From Muribaculaceae bacterium Isolate-037 (Harlan) (GTDB lineage Bacteria; Bacteroidota; Bacteroidia; Bacteroidales; Muribaculaceae): a DNA stretch of 64,000 bases. The stretch is from NCBI GenBank assembly GCA_003762615.1, contig RIAZ01000002.1:124001-188000 (forward strand), read 5' to 3'. A program made the translations under genes and the position numbers. The notes under the pieces were generated by a model, which saw nothing but the letters and a program-made list of their open reading frames with translations, did no database searches and had not been told where the DNA came from. Shown in pieces: positions 7,755 to 15,769 of this stretch (the first letter of the stretch is position 1; every line of letters starts with the position of its first letter).

Positions 7755-9059
7755 ATGAAATTTGAAGATATATTGACTAATGATGATTTGCTTGATGCAC
7801 TATATGATATGCATTTTGATGAATGTACTCCTATTCAGGAATTATCAATTCCCCCCGTGCTTGCCGGTCATGACCTTCTTGCAGTGGCACAGACAGGCAC
7901 AGGTAAGACCGCAGCATATCTTCTCCCGGTGATAGAGCGACTTGTGAATGATAATTATTCTCAGGATAATGTGAATTGTGTGGTCATGGCACCGACGCGG
8001 GAACTTGCCCAGCAAATTGACCGTCAGATGCAAGGATTCTCATATTTCATGCCTGTCAGCAGCATGGCTATTTATGGAGGTACGGACGGACGCACGTATG
8101 AGCAACAGAGAAAAGGACTGAAAATGGGTGCCGATGTTGTGATTGCGACTCCGGGTCGTCTTCTCGCGCATCTCAGCATGGGGTATGTAGATTTGTCGAA
8201 AGTGTCATTTTTCATCCTGGATGAGGCCGACCGTATGCTTGATATGGGATTTCTGGATGATATAATGCAAATTATAGGACATCTTCCTAAAGATAGACAG
8301 ACATTGCTGTTTTCGGCAACTATGCCTCCTAAGATCCAGCAATTGGCAGCCCAGATACTTAATAATCCGGTAGAGGTGAAGATTGCCGTGTCTAAACCTG
8401 CGGAGAAGATATGTCAACGGGCGGTGGTGTGCTATGAGACACAGAAACTGCCGATTCTTGAGAAATTCTTTAAGGAGACACCACCACGTAGGGTCATTGT
8501 CTTTTCATCGTCAAAACATAAGGTGAAAGATCTTGCGAAATCCCTGCGTAAGCTGCATTTGAAAGTGGGAGAGATGCATTCTGATCTTGACCAGCAAGTA
8601 AGAGAGGATGTTATGCTTGATTTCAAGGCGGGTAAGATTAATGTGGTGGTTGCCACGGATATCATTTCCCGTGGTATAGATATAGATAATATAGAGACAG
8701 TCATCAATTATGATGTGCCGAATGAAGCGGAGGATTACGTGCATCGTATCGGACGCACGGCGCGGGCTGACCGAGAAGGGAGTGCATATACGTTTATAAG
8801 CGAGAAGGAGAGAGGTAAATTTAGAAATATTGAACGCCTTCTGGAGCGAGAGGTTGAGAAATTGCCGGTGCCTGAGGAGTTGGGCGCTGCACCTTCCTAT
8901 GATAAACGTGATGAGGATAAAGGTAGTAGAAAAAGAAAGGGGAATTGGCACGGGACAAAGGGACGTGGCAGGAATGGTAATAAAAAAGGGACAATAAAAA
9001 AGGACGGGAAGTCCCGTCCTTCAAAATCATCGGATAATACATCTACTACTGCCCAATAG
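7755..9059 (+). CDS. DEAD-box ATP-dependent RNA helicase
   Basis: All family motifs are present in order: Q-motif (FDECTPIQE), motif I AQTGTGKT, Ia PTRELAQQ, Ib TPGR, II DEAD, III SAT, V ATDIISRGIDI and VI HRIGRTAR. The last 60 or so residues form a Lys/Arg/Gly-rich tail, as in RhlE-type helicases that act on rRNA or mRNA structure. A GTG at 7719 would add 12 residues; the ATG at 7755 starts directly at the normal family N-terminus (MKFEDI) and is preferred. The end of the gene overlaps the convergent transporter gene by 14 bases, and its tail coding sequence contains that gene's terminator. Confidence 0.92.
   Translation: MKFEDILTNDDLLDALYDMHFDECTPIQELSIPPVLAGHDLLAVAQTGTGKTAAYLLPVIERLVNDNYSQDNVNCVVMAPTRELAQQIDRQMQGFSYFMPVSSMAIYGGTDGRTYEQQRKGLKMGADVVIATPGRLLAHLSMGYVDLSKVSFFILDEADRMLDMGFLDDIMQIIGHLPKDRQTLLFSATMPPKIQQLAAQILNNPVEVKIAVSKPAEKICQRAVVCYETQKLPILEKFFKETPPRRVIVFSSSKHKVKDLAKSLRKLHLKVGEMHSDLDQQVREDVMLDFKAGKINVVVATDIISRGIDIDNIETVINYDVPNEAEDYVHRIGRTARADREGSAYTFISEKERGKFRNIERLLEREVEKLPVPEELGAAPSYDKRDEDKGSRKRKGNWHGTKGRGRNGNKKGTIKKDGKSRPSKSSDNTSTTAQ
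9000..9021 (-). terminator. terminator of the BASS transporter operon, inside the helicase coding sequence
   Basis: A perfect 10-bp inverted repeat (AAGGACGGGA, two-base loop, TCCCGTCCTT). Read on the minus strand it is followed by a run of T, so it fits an intrinsic terminator for the operon ending at 9046. On the plus strand the same bases encode part of the helicase tail (KKDGKSRPSK). Confidence 0.75.
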
Positions 9060-9987
9060 AGTTGTCCATTCTCCTTGCATTTATTCTTGACTGGTGTCTC
9101 ATAAGTTGCCAAGAGTTGATGATATTTTGCCAAGCTACGTAGGCTGCCGGGGCAAGCGATGCCAATGGATTCAGGTATGCGAGAGCTAACCAGACGGCGA
9201 GAACCGTGTTTTTTTGTCCGAGGCCTTGTCCTCCTGCCACCTTGTCGCCGAATTTTCCGCCGATGACTCTTCCCAACTTGAATTGTAGCAGGCATGCGAC
9301 AAGCGCACCAAATGCCAGCAGGCATATTGTGCCGGTAGAGTCAGGAGTCCAATTCTTTATCGCGAAGCTTACGCAGCTGCCCACGACGATGAATATGGCA
9401 ATCGCCCATAGATAGAATGACAATTGTTGCATTCTAACGATTTTTGAATGGATATCAGGCGCGGAATATCGCAGAATCAACGCAATGGCAAGGGGCATCA
9501 GTATAAGAGGGAACACTTGAGATAGGATTAGCTTGAACGAATCAAAGAATGATATCTCTGAGTGTTCGCCTATTGCCGCAAATATAATCGGACCGGTCAC
9601 AGCTACCAGAGCATTACACATCAGACTGTATGTGGCAACTTTTGAGATGCTTCCGCCCAACATTGAGGTGATGACCGGAGCCGCGGTGGCTGTCGGGATA
9701 AAGAAGCAGATGAACACCCCTTCAGCAAGCGTGCGATTCCAGAAAAAGGTGAGTCCGTATGCCACGGCAGCCAATATTATCTGTGCGAACAGTAGGGTGA
9801 TTTCAAATCGGTTAGGTCTGAAGTCTCTTATCTCCAATTTGCAATAGGTGATGAACAGCATTGTGAAGATAAGGTAAGGAGAGAGGAAAGTGAGATATTG
9901 CATCCAAGGCGAGAAAACCGCGCCTCCCACCATTGCGATGGGAAGCATGAGGGTCTTCATGTGCGATTTTTTGATGGTGAGTTTCAT
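9046..9987 (-). CDS. BASS-family (bile acid:sodium symporter-like) transporter
   Basis: The 313-residue protein has nine to ten hydrophobic segments and the family pattern of a mid-chain FFIPTATAAPVITSMLGG block and a late GQGLGQKNTVLAVWLALAYL segment, the discontinuous helices that hold sodium and substrate in ASBT-type carriers. BASS carriers move organic anions such as bile acids or keto acids; the real substrate is unknown. Its start lies 3 bases after the stop of the MTA/SAH nucleosidase gene, so the two are co-transcribed, which could point to transport of a compound related to methylthioribose or methionine salvage (inference only). Met10 (9960) is an alternative start. Confidence 0.8.
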   Translation of the reverse strand: MKLTIKKSHMKTLMLPIAMVGGAVFSPWMQYLTFLSPYLIFTMLFITYCKLEIRDFRPNRFEITLLFAQIILAAVAYGLTFFWNRTLAEGVFICFFIPTATAAPVITSMLGGSISKVATYSLMCNALVAVTGPIIFAAIGEHSEISFFDSFKLILSQVFPLILMPLAIALILRYSAPDIHSKIVRMQQLSFYLWAIAIFIVVGSCVSFAIKNWTPDSTGTICLLAFGALVACLLQFKLGRVIGGKFGDKVAGGQGLGQKNTVLAVWLALAYLNPLASLAPAAYVAWQNIINSWQLMRHQSRINARRMDNSIGQ

Positions 9988-9990
9988 CTG

Positions 9991-10671
9991 TCAGATATGT
10001 TGAATCAGATCTTTTAAGATGGTAAATGTCTTTTCCGGAGCCTTTACCCAGAAATCCTTATACTGGCTGATGTTCTCACCTTCTCCCGGAGTGTCGCTGA
10101 CCACTCTTATTATATTGAATGGCGTTGATGTCATGTGGCATACGTGGGCGATGGCTGCTGATTCCATATCGACAGCCTTTACGTCGGGGAAGTGGGAGCG
10201 GATGAATGCAATCTCTTCAGATGAAGAGATGAATTTGTCGCCACTACAGATAAGTCCGAATACCACATGTCTATCCAATCCGGAGTCGCGGATTAAATTT
10301 ATTGTTTCTGTGTAAGGTGTGAAAAACAGAGGGTTGTTGTCTGCCTGTCCGTAGGTGGTACCGGGACCACACCATACATCGTCGTATGCCACATTGTCAG
10401 CCACCAATACTGATCCTATCGGAAGCCCTGCTCCGCCAGCCACACCACTGTTGAGAATCAAGTCGGGGTGTAAAGTGTTAATAAGCAATAATGTATTGAC
10501 GGCGGCGTTGACCTTCCCTATCCCACATTTCCCGACATATATGGTGTGTCCATTTATTGATCCCCGGATAATAGGTAAGTTGCCGTTTACATTTTCGCAT
10601 TTAGCATTCTCAAGGATGTTTTTGATAAGCTGCACTTCCTTGTCCATTGCAGCTAAGATAAGAATACGCAT
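9991..10671 (-). CDS. mtnN: 5'-methylthioadenosine/S-adenosylhomocysteine nucleosidase
   Basis: Cleaves the glycosidic bond of methylthioadenosine and S-adenosylhomocysteine, by-products of polyamine and methylation reactions. The 226 residues match the usual length of about 230. Recognisable blocks are the N-terminal ILAAMDKEV with the catalytic-site Glu, the glycine-rich NSGVAGG, SGDKFI, the ribose-binding MESAAIAHVCH segment close to that of E. coli MtnN, and RVVSDTPG with the catalytic Asp. A futalosine hydrolase (MqnB) is the main alternative but the MESAAIAHVCH block argues for MtnN. It forms an operon with the BASS transporter, 3 bases apart. Confidence 0.9.
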   Translation of the reverse strand: MRILILAAMDKEVQLIKNILENAKCENVNGNLPIIRGSINGHTIYVGKCGIGKVNAAVNTLLLINTLHPDLILNSGVAGGAGLPIGSVLVADNVAYDDVWCGPGTTYGQADNNPLFFTPYTETINLIRDSGLDRHVVFGLICSGDKFISSSEEIAFIRSHFPDVKAVDMESAAIAHVCHMTSTPFNIIRVVSDTPGEGENISQYKDFWVKAPEKTFTILKDLIQHI

Positions 10672-10695
10672 ATAGTGTTTTTATGAACAATGTTG

Positions 10696-11613
10696 TTAGA
10701 TTAAAGCCACAGCAGAATTGTATTTTGCCATATTAGAGGCTTTCTTTATTGCCTTCCAGGCTTTTCTTCCGATTTCCTCTTCAGCATATTCCCAGAAAGG
10801 TTTTATTTTTGAGATAATTTGGCTATCGCCGCATAGAGTGTCGGAATAATAGTCGAGCAATAGACGATGGAATTTCAGCATCTCTTCCACTCTGTCGGCT
10901 TTATCCCATTCCTTACCGGATAGATATTCCTTAATAAGAGAGGGACGGGCAAGCAGACCTCTACCAATCATTATTCCGTTAATTCCATTGAAATCATTTA
11001 AGACTTTATCAATATCCTGAGGGGTATGTATCTCTCCATTGAATACAACCGGATTCTTGCTTTGGTCAAGAATTTCCTTGAAGCTGTCGAGAATGAGCTG
11101 TCCTCCATATTGCTGTTTGGCTACTCTCGGATGAACTGCAATGTGGGATACCTCCACTTTATTTAATTCAGGAATCAGATTCTTCCATTCATCGGCATCT
11201 GAAAAGCCAAGACGTATTTTTACTGAGAATGTTATCCCTGGATTATTCGCAATAATTTCGGCAACGTCATGAGCCAGATCCTTATTGGCGACAGTGGCGG
11301 CTCCTCTGCCATGTCCTGTCTGTAGAGGGAACGGACATCCCATGTTCAGGTCAATTTCAGAAGCACCGTTCTCAATCATTAATCTGACAAGAGCGGAAAG
11401 CTCATCCTTATCGCGGAAAATGATTTGAGGAATCAGTTTTTGATTATCATTCAGACCGCTTGTGAAATCTTTCAGGTCGCGAGGGCGCAATGCGCCATGT
11501 TCCAACCGGATGAAAGGGGTATAGTATATAGACTCAGAGCCGTATGTAAAGGCATGGAAATGTCGGTAGGGTGCATCGGTATGACCTTGTACCGGAGCGA
11601 AATGATAGAACAT
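10696..11613 (-). CDS. dus: tRNA-dihydrouridine synthase family protein
   Basis: An FMN enzyme of 305 residues that reduces uridines in the D-loop of tRNA. It has the Dus start (FAPVQGHTDAPYR, where most members have a TxxxFR), the catalytic cysteine in NMGCP, the flavin-binding VKIRLG strand and the NGEIHTP and MIGRGLLARP blocks of the TIM barrel. The C-terminal helical domain follows at about 235-305. The region after the catalytic Cys (FPLQTGHGRGAATV) departs from the usual GACL, placing it in a Bacteroidota subgroup; which tRNA position it modifies is not predictable. It lies 7 bases downstream of the DUF486 gene and 24 bases upstream of mtnN, so one minus-strand operon is likely. Confidence 0.88.
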   Translation of the reverse strand: MFYHFAPVQGHTDAPYRHFHAFTYGSESIYYTPFIRLEHGALRPRDLKDFTSGLNDNQKLIPQIIFRDKDELSALVRLMIENGASEIDLNMGCPFPLQTGHGRGAATVANKDLAHDVAEIIANNPGITFSVKIRLGFSDADEWKNLIPELNKVEVSHIAVHPRVAKQQYGGQLILDSFKEILDQSKNPVVFNGEIHTPQDIDKVLNDFNGINGIMIGRGLLARPSLIKEYLSGKEWDKADRVEEMLKFHRLLLDYYSDTLCGDSQIISKIKPFWEYAEEEIGRKAWKAIKKASNMAKYNSAVALI

Positions 11614-11619
11614 AATAGA

Positions 11620-11997
11620 TTATTTGTTGGGAAGAAAAACGAAGCATACCGCACCAATCAGGCAGAAGAAGGCAGCAATGTGGTTCCATTGCAATTTTTC
11701 TCCGGAAAAGAAGAACATGGCTACCACTGTAAAAACAGTGAGAGTGATTACTTCCTGCATTACCTTAAGTTGGAAGAGAGAGAAGGGTCCACCGTTTCCG
11801 TTATAACCCATGCGGTTTGCAGGAACCATGAAACAATATTCAGCAAGGGCTATAGCCCATGAGAAGAGTATTACCACGAAAAGCGGCCAATTTTTAGAAA
11901 TGCCTGAAGATTGTAGCTTCAGATGTCCATACCAGGCGAATGTCATAAATATATTAGATATGACAAGCAGAAGGATGGTGATTAAGGATGTTTTCAT
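11620..11997 (-). CDS. DMT-family membrane protein (DUF486)
   Basis: A small four-helix membrane protein. From Met at 11997 the product is 125 residues, starting MKTSLITILLLVISN, with the conserved FAWYGHLK, EYCFMVPANRMGY and KVMQEVITLTVF segments of DUF486. An upstream in-frame ATG at 12081 would add 28 non-hydrophobic residues that do not belong to the family and was not used. DUF486 proteins resemble small multidrug-resistance/EamA half-transporters; the substrate is unknown. It is the first gene of the minus-strand run with dus, mtnN and the BASS transporter. Confidence 0.85.
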   Translation of the reverse strand: MKTSLITILLLVISNIFMTFAWYGHLKLQSSGISKNWPLFVVILFSWAIALAEYCFMVPANRMGYNGNGGPFSLFQLKVMQEVITLTVFTVVAMFFFSGEKLQWNHIAAFFCLIGAVCFVFLPNK

Positions 11998-12108
11998 TAT
12001 TGTTAAAATCATTGATTCAAAACGATGCAAAATTACAAAAATTTCTTGGTTGGATATTGAAAAAAGTGAGTATAGGTGCATTTCAATTGTCAGATAAAGT
12101 CATTCAAT

Positions 12109-12140
12109 CTTGGTTGTGAATTGTTTTTTAAGTAATTTTG
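12109..12140 (+). promoter_or_regulatory. promoter of the flavodiiron protein gene
   Basis: TAATTTTG at 12133-12140 matches the -7 consensus, with CTTG (one mismatch from TTTG) at 12109-12112, 20 bases before it. The transcript would have a leader of about 80 bases with no recognised structure. Confidence 0.55.
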
Positions 12141-12228
12141 CAAAGAAATAATAGGTGAGGCGTAATGCTTCGCAAATATATGATACAATCATAACGGAAT
12201 AAAATTCCGAGCGTAAAACAAAAAGATA

Positions 12229-13422
12229 ATGAATATCCGCGAAATTACAGAAGATGTTTTTTATGTTGGAGTCAACGACCGAACAACCGACAGATTTGAA
12301 AACTTGTGGCCATTGCCTTACGGCGTCAGCTATAATTCATATATCGTTAAGGGGAGCGAAAAGATTGCTCTTATTGATACGGTTGAGATAGGCACAATAC
12401 GCGATTACATAAGAGCAATAGAATCGCAGATCGGAGATGCGCAGATTGATTATCTGGTGATCAATCACATGGAGCCTGATCATTCCGGAGGCATACCGTC
12501 GATACTTGAACATTATCCCATGGCAAAACTTGTGGGCAACCGTCAGACAATATCTATGGTCAAGGGATATTATCATATTGAGGATGACCGTTTCATAGAG
12601 GTGGGAGATGGCGCAGAACTGAATCTCGGCAATAAGAATCTGAAATTCTATTTGACTCCGATGGTGCATTGGCCTGAAACCATGATGACCTATGTAGAGG
12701 AGGATTGCATATTGTTTACCGGAGATGCTCTCGGCACCTTCGGAGCATTGAATGGAGGCGTCATCGATACAGAGATGAATACGGATTGGTATTGGGATGA
12801 GATGTATCGCTATTATTCCAATATCGTAGGTAAATACGGACGTTTTGTGCAGAAGGCTTTGGCAAAGGTGTCAGGTCTTGATATAAAGTATGTGTGCTCC
12901 ACGCATGGACCTATATGGCATGAAAACATCGGGAAGGCTCTTGATATCTATAATCGCCTGAGCCAATATGAAAGTGAGCCGGGTGTCACAATCATATATG
13001 GGTCGATGTATGGAAATACAGCAGAGGTGGCAGAGGAAATCGGCAGACAGCTTGCAGCGAGAGGCGTCAAGAATATAAAGATACATAATGCGTCGAAATC
13101 AAATATGAGCTATATGATTTCAGATGCATTCCGTTATGAGGGTCTGATTGTAGGTTCTCCTACATATTCCATGCAGATTTTCCCACCGGTGGAGCAATTT
13201 CTGATAGCAATGTCTACAAGGGAGATTAAGAATAAAGTGTTTGCTACATTCAGTTCCTTCACTTGGGCATCGGCGGCTTCAGGCAAGATGAAGGAATATG
13301 CGGAAAAGATGAAATTGGATATTGTTGACAGTCTGGATATGAAGCAGTCGGCTACTCAGTCTACATTTGAAGATGCAGCACGGTTGGCAGAGAATGTTGT
13401 TGCAGTATTAACGAAGAGATGA
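12229..13422 (+). CDS. flavodiiron protein (A-type flavoprotein, FprA family)
   Basis: Reduces oxygen to water and/or nitric oxide to nitrous oxide, protecting anaerobes. Residues about 1-250 are the metallo-beta-lactamase-like domain with the di-iron ligands: H80-x-E82-x-D84-H85 in HMEPDH, His in MVHWPE, Asp in TGDALG and His in STHGP. Residues about 250-397 are a flavodoxin domain with the FMN phosphate loop YGSMYGNTAE and the GSPTYSMQIFPP and FSSFTWASAASG loops. There is no rubredoxin or flavin reductase extension, so it is a class A enzyme needing a separate electron donor. It overlaps the following UDG-like gene by 4 bases (ATGA), implying translational coupling. Confidence 0.95.
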   Translation: MNIREITEDVFYVGVNDRTTDRFENLWPLPYGVSYNSYIVKGSEKIALIDTVEIGTIRDYIRAIESQIGDAQIDYLVINHMEPDHSGGIPSILEHYPMAKLVGNRQTISMVKGYYHIEDDRFIEVGDGAELNLGNKNLKFYLTPMVHWPETMMTYVEEDCILFTGDALGTFGALNGGVIDTEMNTDWYWDEMYRYYSNIVGKYGRFVQKALAKVSGLDIKYVCSTHGPIWHENIGKALDIYNRLSQYESEPGVTIIYGSMYGNTAEVAEEIGRQLAARGVKNIKIHNASKSNMSYMISDAFRYEGLIVGSPTYSMQIFPPVEQFLIAMSTREIKNKVFATFSSFTWASAASGKMKEYAEKMKLDIVDSLDMKQSATQSTFEDAARLAENVVAVLTKR

Positions 13423-14018
13423 AGGATGAGATTTTGACAGAGGCACATCCTCTTGAGCCGTTTTTTCCGGAAAACAGCAAACTGCTTATGTGTGGGACAT
13501 TTCCACCGAAACAGAATAGATGGTCAATGCATTTTTATTATCCGAATTATATCAACGACATGTGGCGAATATTCGGGTTGATATATTTTGGAAGTAAGGA
13601 TGCATTAGTGGATGATGCCCACAAGACATTTCATCTTGATAAAATCAAAAGCCTGCTTCGAGAAAAAGGGATAGCATTGAGCGATACCGGCAAGGAAGTG
13701 GTCAGGATAAAGGATAATGCGTCCGACAAATGGCTTCAGATCAATAAGCCGATAGATCTGTCGTCAACACTTGTCTCATTGCCGGAATGTGTCGCTATTG
13801 CCACTACGGGTGAGAAGGCCGCTGGTGTTGTGGCTGGTCTTACCGGGACAACAGTGCCCAAGGTCGGAGAATGGGTTGAATGTAGAATTGAAGTTGAAGG
13901 CAAAGAACGAGTCTTTCGTCATTGGCGTATGCCCTCGTCATCCCGTGCTTATCCAATGAAACTTGAGATAAAGGCCCGGTATTACAGGCGTATGCTGGAA
14001 TCTACGGGACTTATTTGA
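13419..14018 (+). CDS. uracil-DNA glycosylase superfamily protein
   Basis: A 199-residue protein with the outline of the UDG superfamily: a first loop KLLMCGTFPP (in place of the usual GQDPYH or GxxPG), a central strand CVAIATTGEKAA, and a C-terminal HWRMPSSSRAYP loop that sits where other families carry HPS. The family excises uracil or other deaminated bases from DNA. Because motif A lacks the standard Asp/Asn and the His before PSS is Met, catalytic activity cannot be assumed. It is translationally coupled to the flavodiiron gene (4-base overlap), and followed 20 bases later by dedA. Confidence 0.7.
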   Translation: MKDEILTEAHPLEPFFPENSKLLMCGTFPPKQNRWSMHFYYPNYINDMWRIFGLIYFGSKDALVDDAHKTFHLDKIKSLLREKGIALSDTGKEVVRIKDNASDKWLQINKPIDLSSTLVSLPECVAIATTGEKAAGVVAGLTGTTVPKVGEWVECRIEVEGKERVFRHWRMPSSSRAYPMKLEIKARYYRRMLESTGLI

Positions 14019-14038
14019 ATAACCTATTTAAATTGAAC

Positions 14039-14725
14039 ATGATGCTTGATTTAATACCTCTGGCAATATTTGATGCCAGCCAGTTTTTTCAATGGTTTGT
14101 AGAGAACGCAAATTATCTTTTTGTGTTTCTCTTCATGGTAGTGGAGAGTTCATTCATCCCTTTCCCATCGGAAGTTGTTGTGCCACCGGCAGCTTATCTT
14201 GCCTGCACTAATACGGGGGCCGGGTCGGATATGAATATCTTTATGGTGGTATGTTTTGCTACTTTGGGAGCTCTTGTTGGCGCATTCATAAATTACTACA
14301 TCGCATTATGGATAGGGCGTCCTGTGGTGTATGCATTTGCAGACAGTCGCTTCGGCCACATGCTGATGATTAATCGTCAGAAAGTGGATAAGGCAGAGGC
14401 ATATTTTGATAAACATGGGGCAATATCCACATTTATCGGACGTCTTATTCCTGCAATCCGTCAGTTGATCTCAATTCCTGCCGGTCTTTCCCGAATGAAT
14501 ATAGGGCAGTTTGCCATATTTACAGGTCTTGGTGCATTGGTATGGAATGGAATATTGGCAGCTCTCGGCTATTGGTTGTCGACGACAGTATCACCTGATC
14601 AGCTTTTCGAAAAGGTGGAGGAGTATAACAAATATCTGACATGGTTTGGGTATGGTATAGCATTGGTATGTCTGATATTCATACTTTGGAATGCATTCAA
14701 ACCCAAACATAAGGAAAGTCTTTAA
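14039..14725 (+). CDS. DedA family membrane protein
   Basis: The 229-residue product from ATG 14039 (a second ATG follows at once at 14042; a TTG at 14015 is less likely) has a re-entrant hydrophobic hairpin and three to four further membrane spans. Diagnostic blocks are FMVVESSFIPFPSEVVVPPAAYLA, of which ESSFIPFPSE is the core, and the basic FIGRLIPAIRQLISIPAG segment of the SNARE-associated/VTT domain. DedA proteins are lipid flippases or transporters involved in recycling undecaprenyl phosphate or phospholipids and in membrane homeostasis. Close spacing suggests one operon with the two upstream genes and with rpe 27 bases downstream. Confidence 0.9.
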   Translation: MMLDLIPLAIFDASQFFQWFVENANYLFVFLFMVVESSFIPFPSEVVVPPAAYLACTNTGAGSDMNIFMVVCFATLGALVGAFINYYIALWIGRPVVYAFADSRFGHMLMINRQKVDKAEAYFDKHGAISTFIGRLIPAIRQLISIPAGLSRMNIGQFAIFTGLGALVWNGILAALGYWLSTTVSPDQLFEKVEEYNKYLTWFGYGIALVCLIFILWNAFKPKHKESL

Positions 14726-14752
14726 GCAATCAACACATACTTATAATCTAAC

Positions 14753-15397
14753 ATGGAAGTATCCCCTTCGTTATTAGCTGCGGATTTCTTGAATCTGCGG
14801 AAAGAGGTAGAGATGATAAATGATTCTCATGCCGATTATTTACACCTTGACGTGATGGACGGAGTTTTCGTTCCAAACATATCATTCGGTTTTTCAGTGC
14901 TTGACGCTGTAGGAAAGATATGCAGCAAGCCCATGGACGTACATTTGATGATTGTTGAGCCGGATAAATGGGTGGCGCAAGTAAGGGATTGTGGTGCGTA
15001 TCTGATGAACGTGCATGTCGAGAGTTGCAAGCATCTTCATAGTACGATTCAGCATATCCATCAAGCCGGGATGAAAGCAGGCGTCACATTGAATCCATCG
15101 ACACCGGTGGTTATGTTGAACGATATAATCCAAGATTTGGATCTGGTATTATTGATGTCGGTTAATCCCGGATTTGGCGGACAACCATTTATCCGTCATA
15201 CGCTGGAAAAGACACGCAGATTACGTAGGCTAATAGAGGAAAGCGGAAGCCATGCCAAGATTCAGATAGATGGAGGAGTGAATGATCGGACAGGAGCTGA
15301 GCTTGCCGAGGCAGGTGCCGACATATTGGTTGCCGGCAGTTACGTGTTTGGATCATCCAATCCTCATGAACGGATAGACATTCTGAAAAATTTGTGA
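14753..15397 (+). CDS. rpe: ribulose-phosphate 3-epimerase
   Basis: Interconverts ribulose-5-phosphate and xylulose-5-phosphate in the pentose phosphate pathway. At 214 residues it is full length. Active-site blocks of the TIM barrel are visible: SPSLLAAD at the N-terminus, LHLDVMDGVFVPN with metal-binding His and catalytic Asp, VHLMI, MSVNPGFGGQ, and QIDGGVN with the second catalytic Asp, then the phosphate-binding VAGSYVFG. It is the last gene before a strong terminator. Confidence 0.96.
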   Translation: MEVSPSLLAADFLNLRKEVEMINDSHADYLHLDVMDGVFVPNISFGFSVLDAVGKICSKPMDVHLMIVEPDKWVAQVRDCGAYLMNVHVESCKHLHSTIQHIHQAGMKAGVTLNPSTPVVMLNDIIQDLDLVLLMSVNPGFGGQPFIRHTLEKTRRLRRLIEESGSHAKIQIDGGVNDRTGAELAEAGADILVAGSYVFGSSNPHERIDILKNL

Positions 15398-15416
15398 GGA
15401 AACAGATATTTAGGAT

Positions 15417-15468
15417 AAAAAAATCACACATCTCCAGATTTATTCTTATGGAGATGTGTGATTTTTTT
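15417..15468 (+). terminator. intrinsic terminator after rpe
   Basis: A-rich arm and ATCACACATCTCCA pair perfectly with TGGAGATGTGTGAT followed by seven T residues; the loop is about 12 bases. The symmetry of the A and T runs would let it work in both directions. Confidence 0.9.
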
Positions 15469-15532
15469 ATCTGTGATTCTTAGATGATTATGATATGGTA
15501 TAAAAATTTTTTCAAAATATTTCTTGAAATAT

Positions 15533-15563
15533 TTTGAAAAGTAGATAGAATATTATAAATTTG
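15533..15563 (+). promoter_or_regulatory. promoter of the tRNA-Ala gene
   Basis: TTTG at 15533-15536 and TAAATTTG at 15556-15563 with a 19-base spacer. The tRNA starts 13 bases after the -7 element, so the leader is very short. Confidence 0.75.
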
Positions 15564-15575
15564 CAAAAGAAAAGA

Positions 15576-15649
15576 GGGGCATTAGCTCATCTGGCTAGAG
15601 CGTTTGACTGGCAGTCAAGAGGTGGTCGGTTCGAGTCCGATATGCTCCA
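15576..15649 (+). tRNA. tRNA-Ala (GGC)
   Basis: A 74-base cloverleaf: acceptor GGGGCAT/ATGCTCC with one G-U pair, D arm GCTC/GAGC, anticodon stem TTTGA/TCAAG with loop CTGGCAG (anticodon GGC), T arm GTCGG/CCGAT with TTCGAGT, and A as discriminator. CCA is not encoded. It reads GCC codons. Confidence 0.96.
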
Positions 15650-15769
15650 CTAAATTTTAACTGATTGGGAATCAATATTTAGTTGGTTCCCAATTTTATT
15701 ATGTAAGAGTTCATAATTGGTGGGAATGGTATTATTTACTTACTACCTTTATTGAAAAGAAAAGCGCAG

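Noticed and set aside
8511..8951. Minus-strand ORF of 146 codons inside the helicase gene
   Set aside because: Antisense shadow of a fully conserved DEAD-box protein, with no recognisable motif.
11425..11862. Plus-strand ORF of 145 codons
   Set aside because: It lies antisense to the well-supported dus and DUF486 genes and has no domain-like features.
11998..12081. N-terminal extension of the DUF486 protein from ATG 12081
   Set aside because: The 28 extra residues are not part of the family and the ATG at 11997 starts exactly at the first membrane span.
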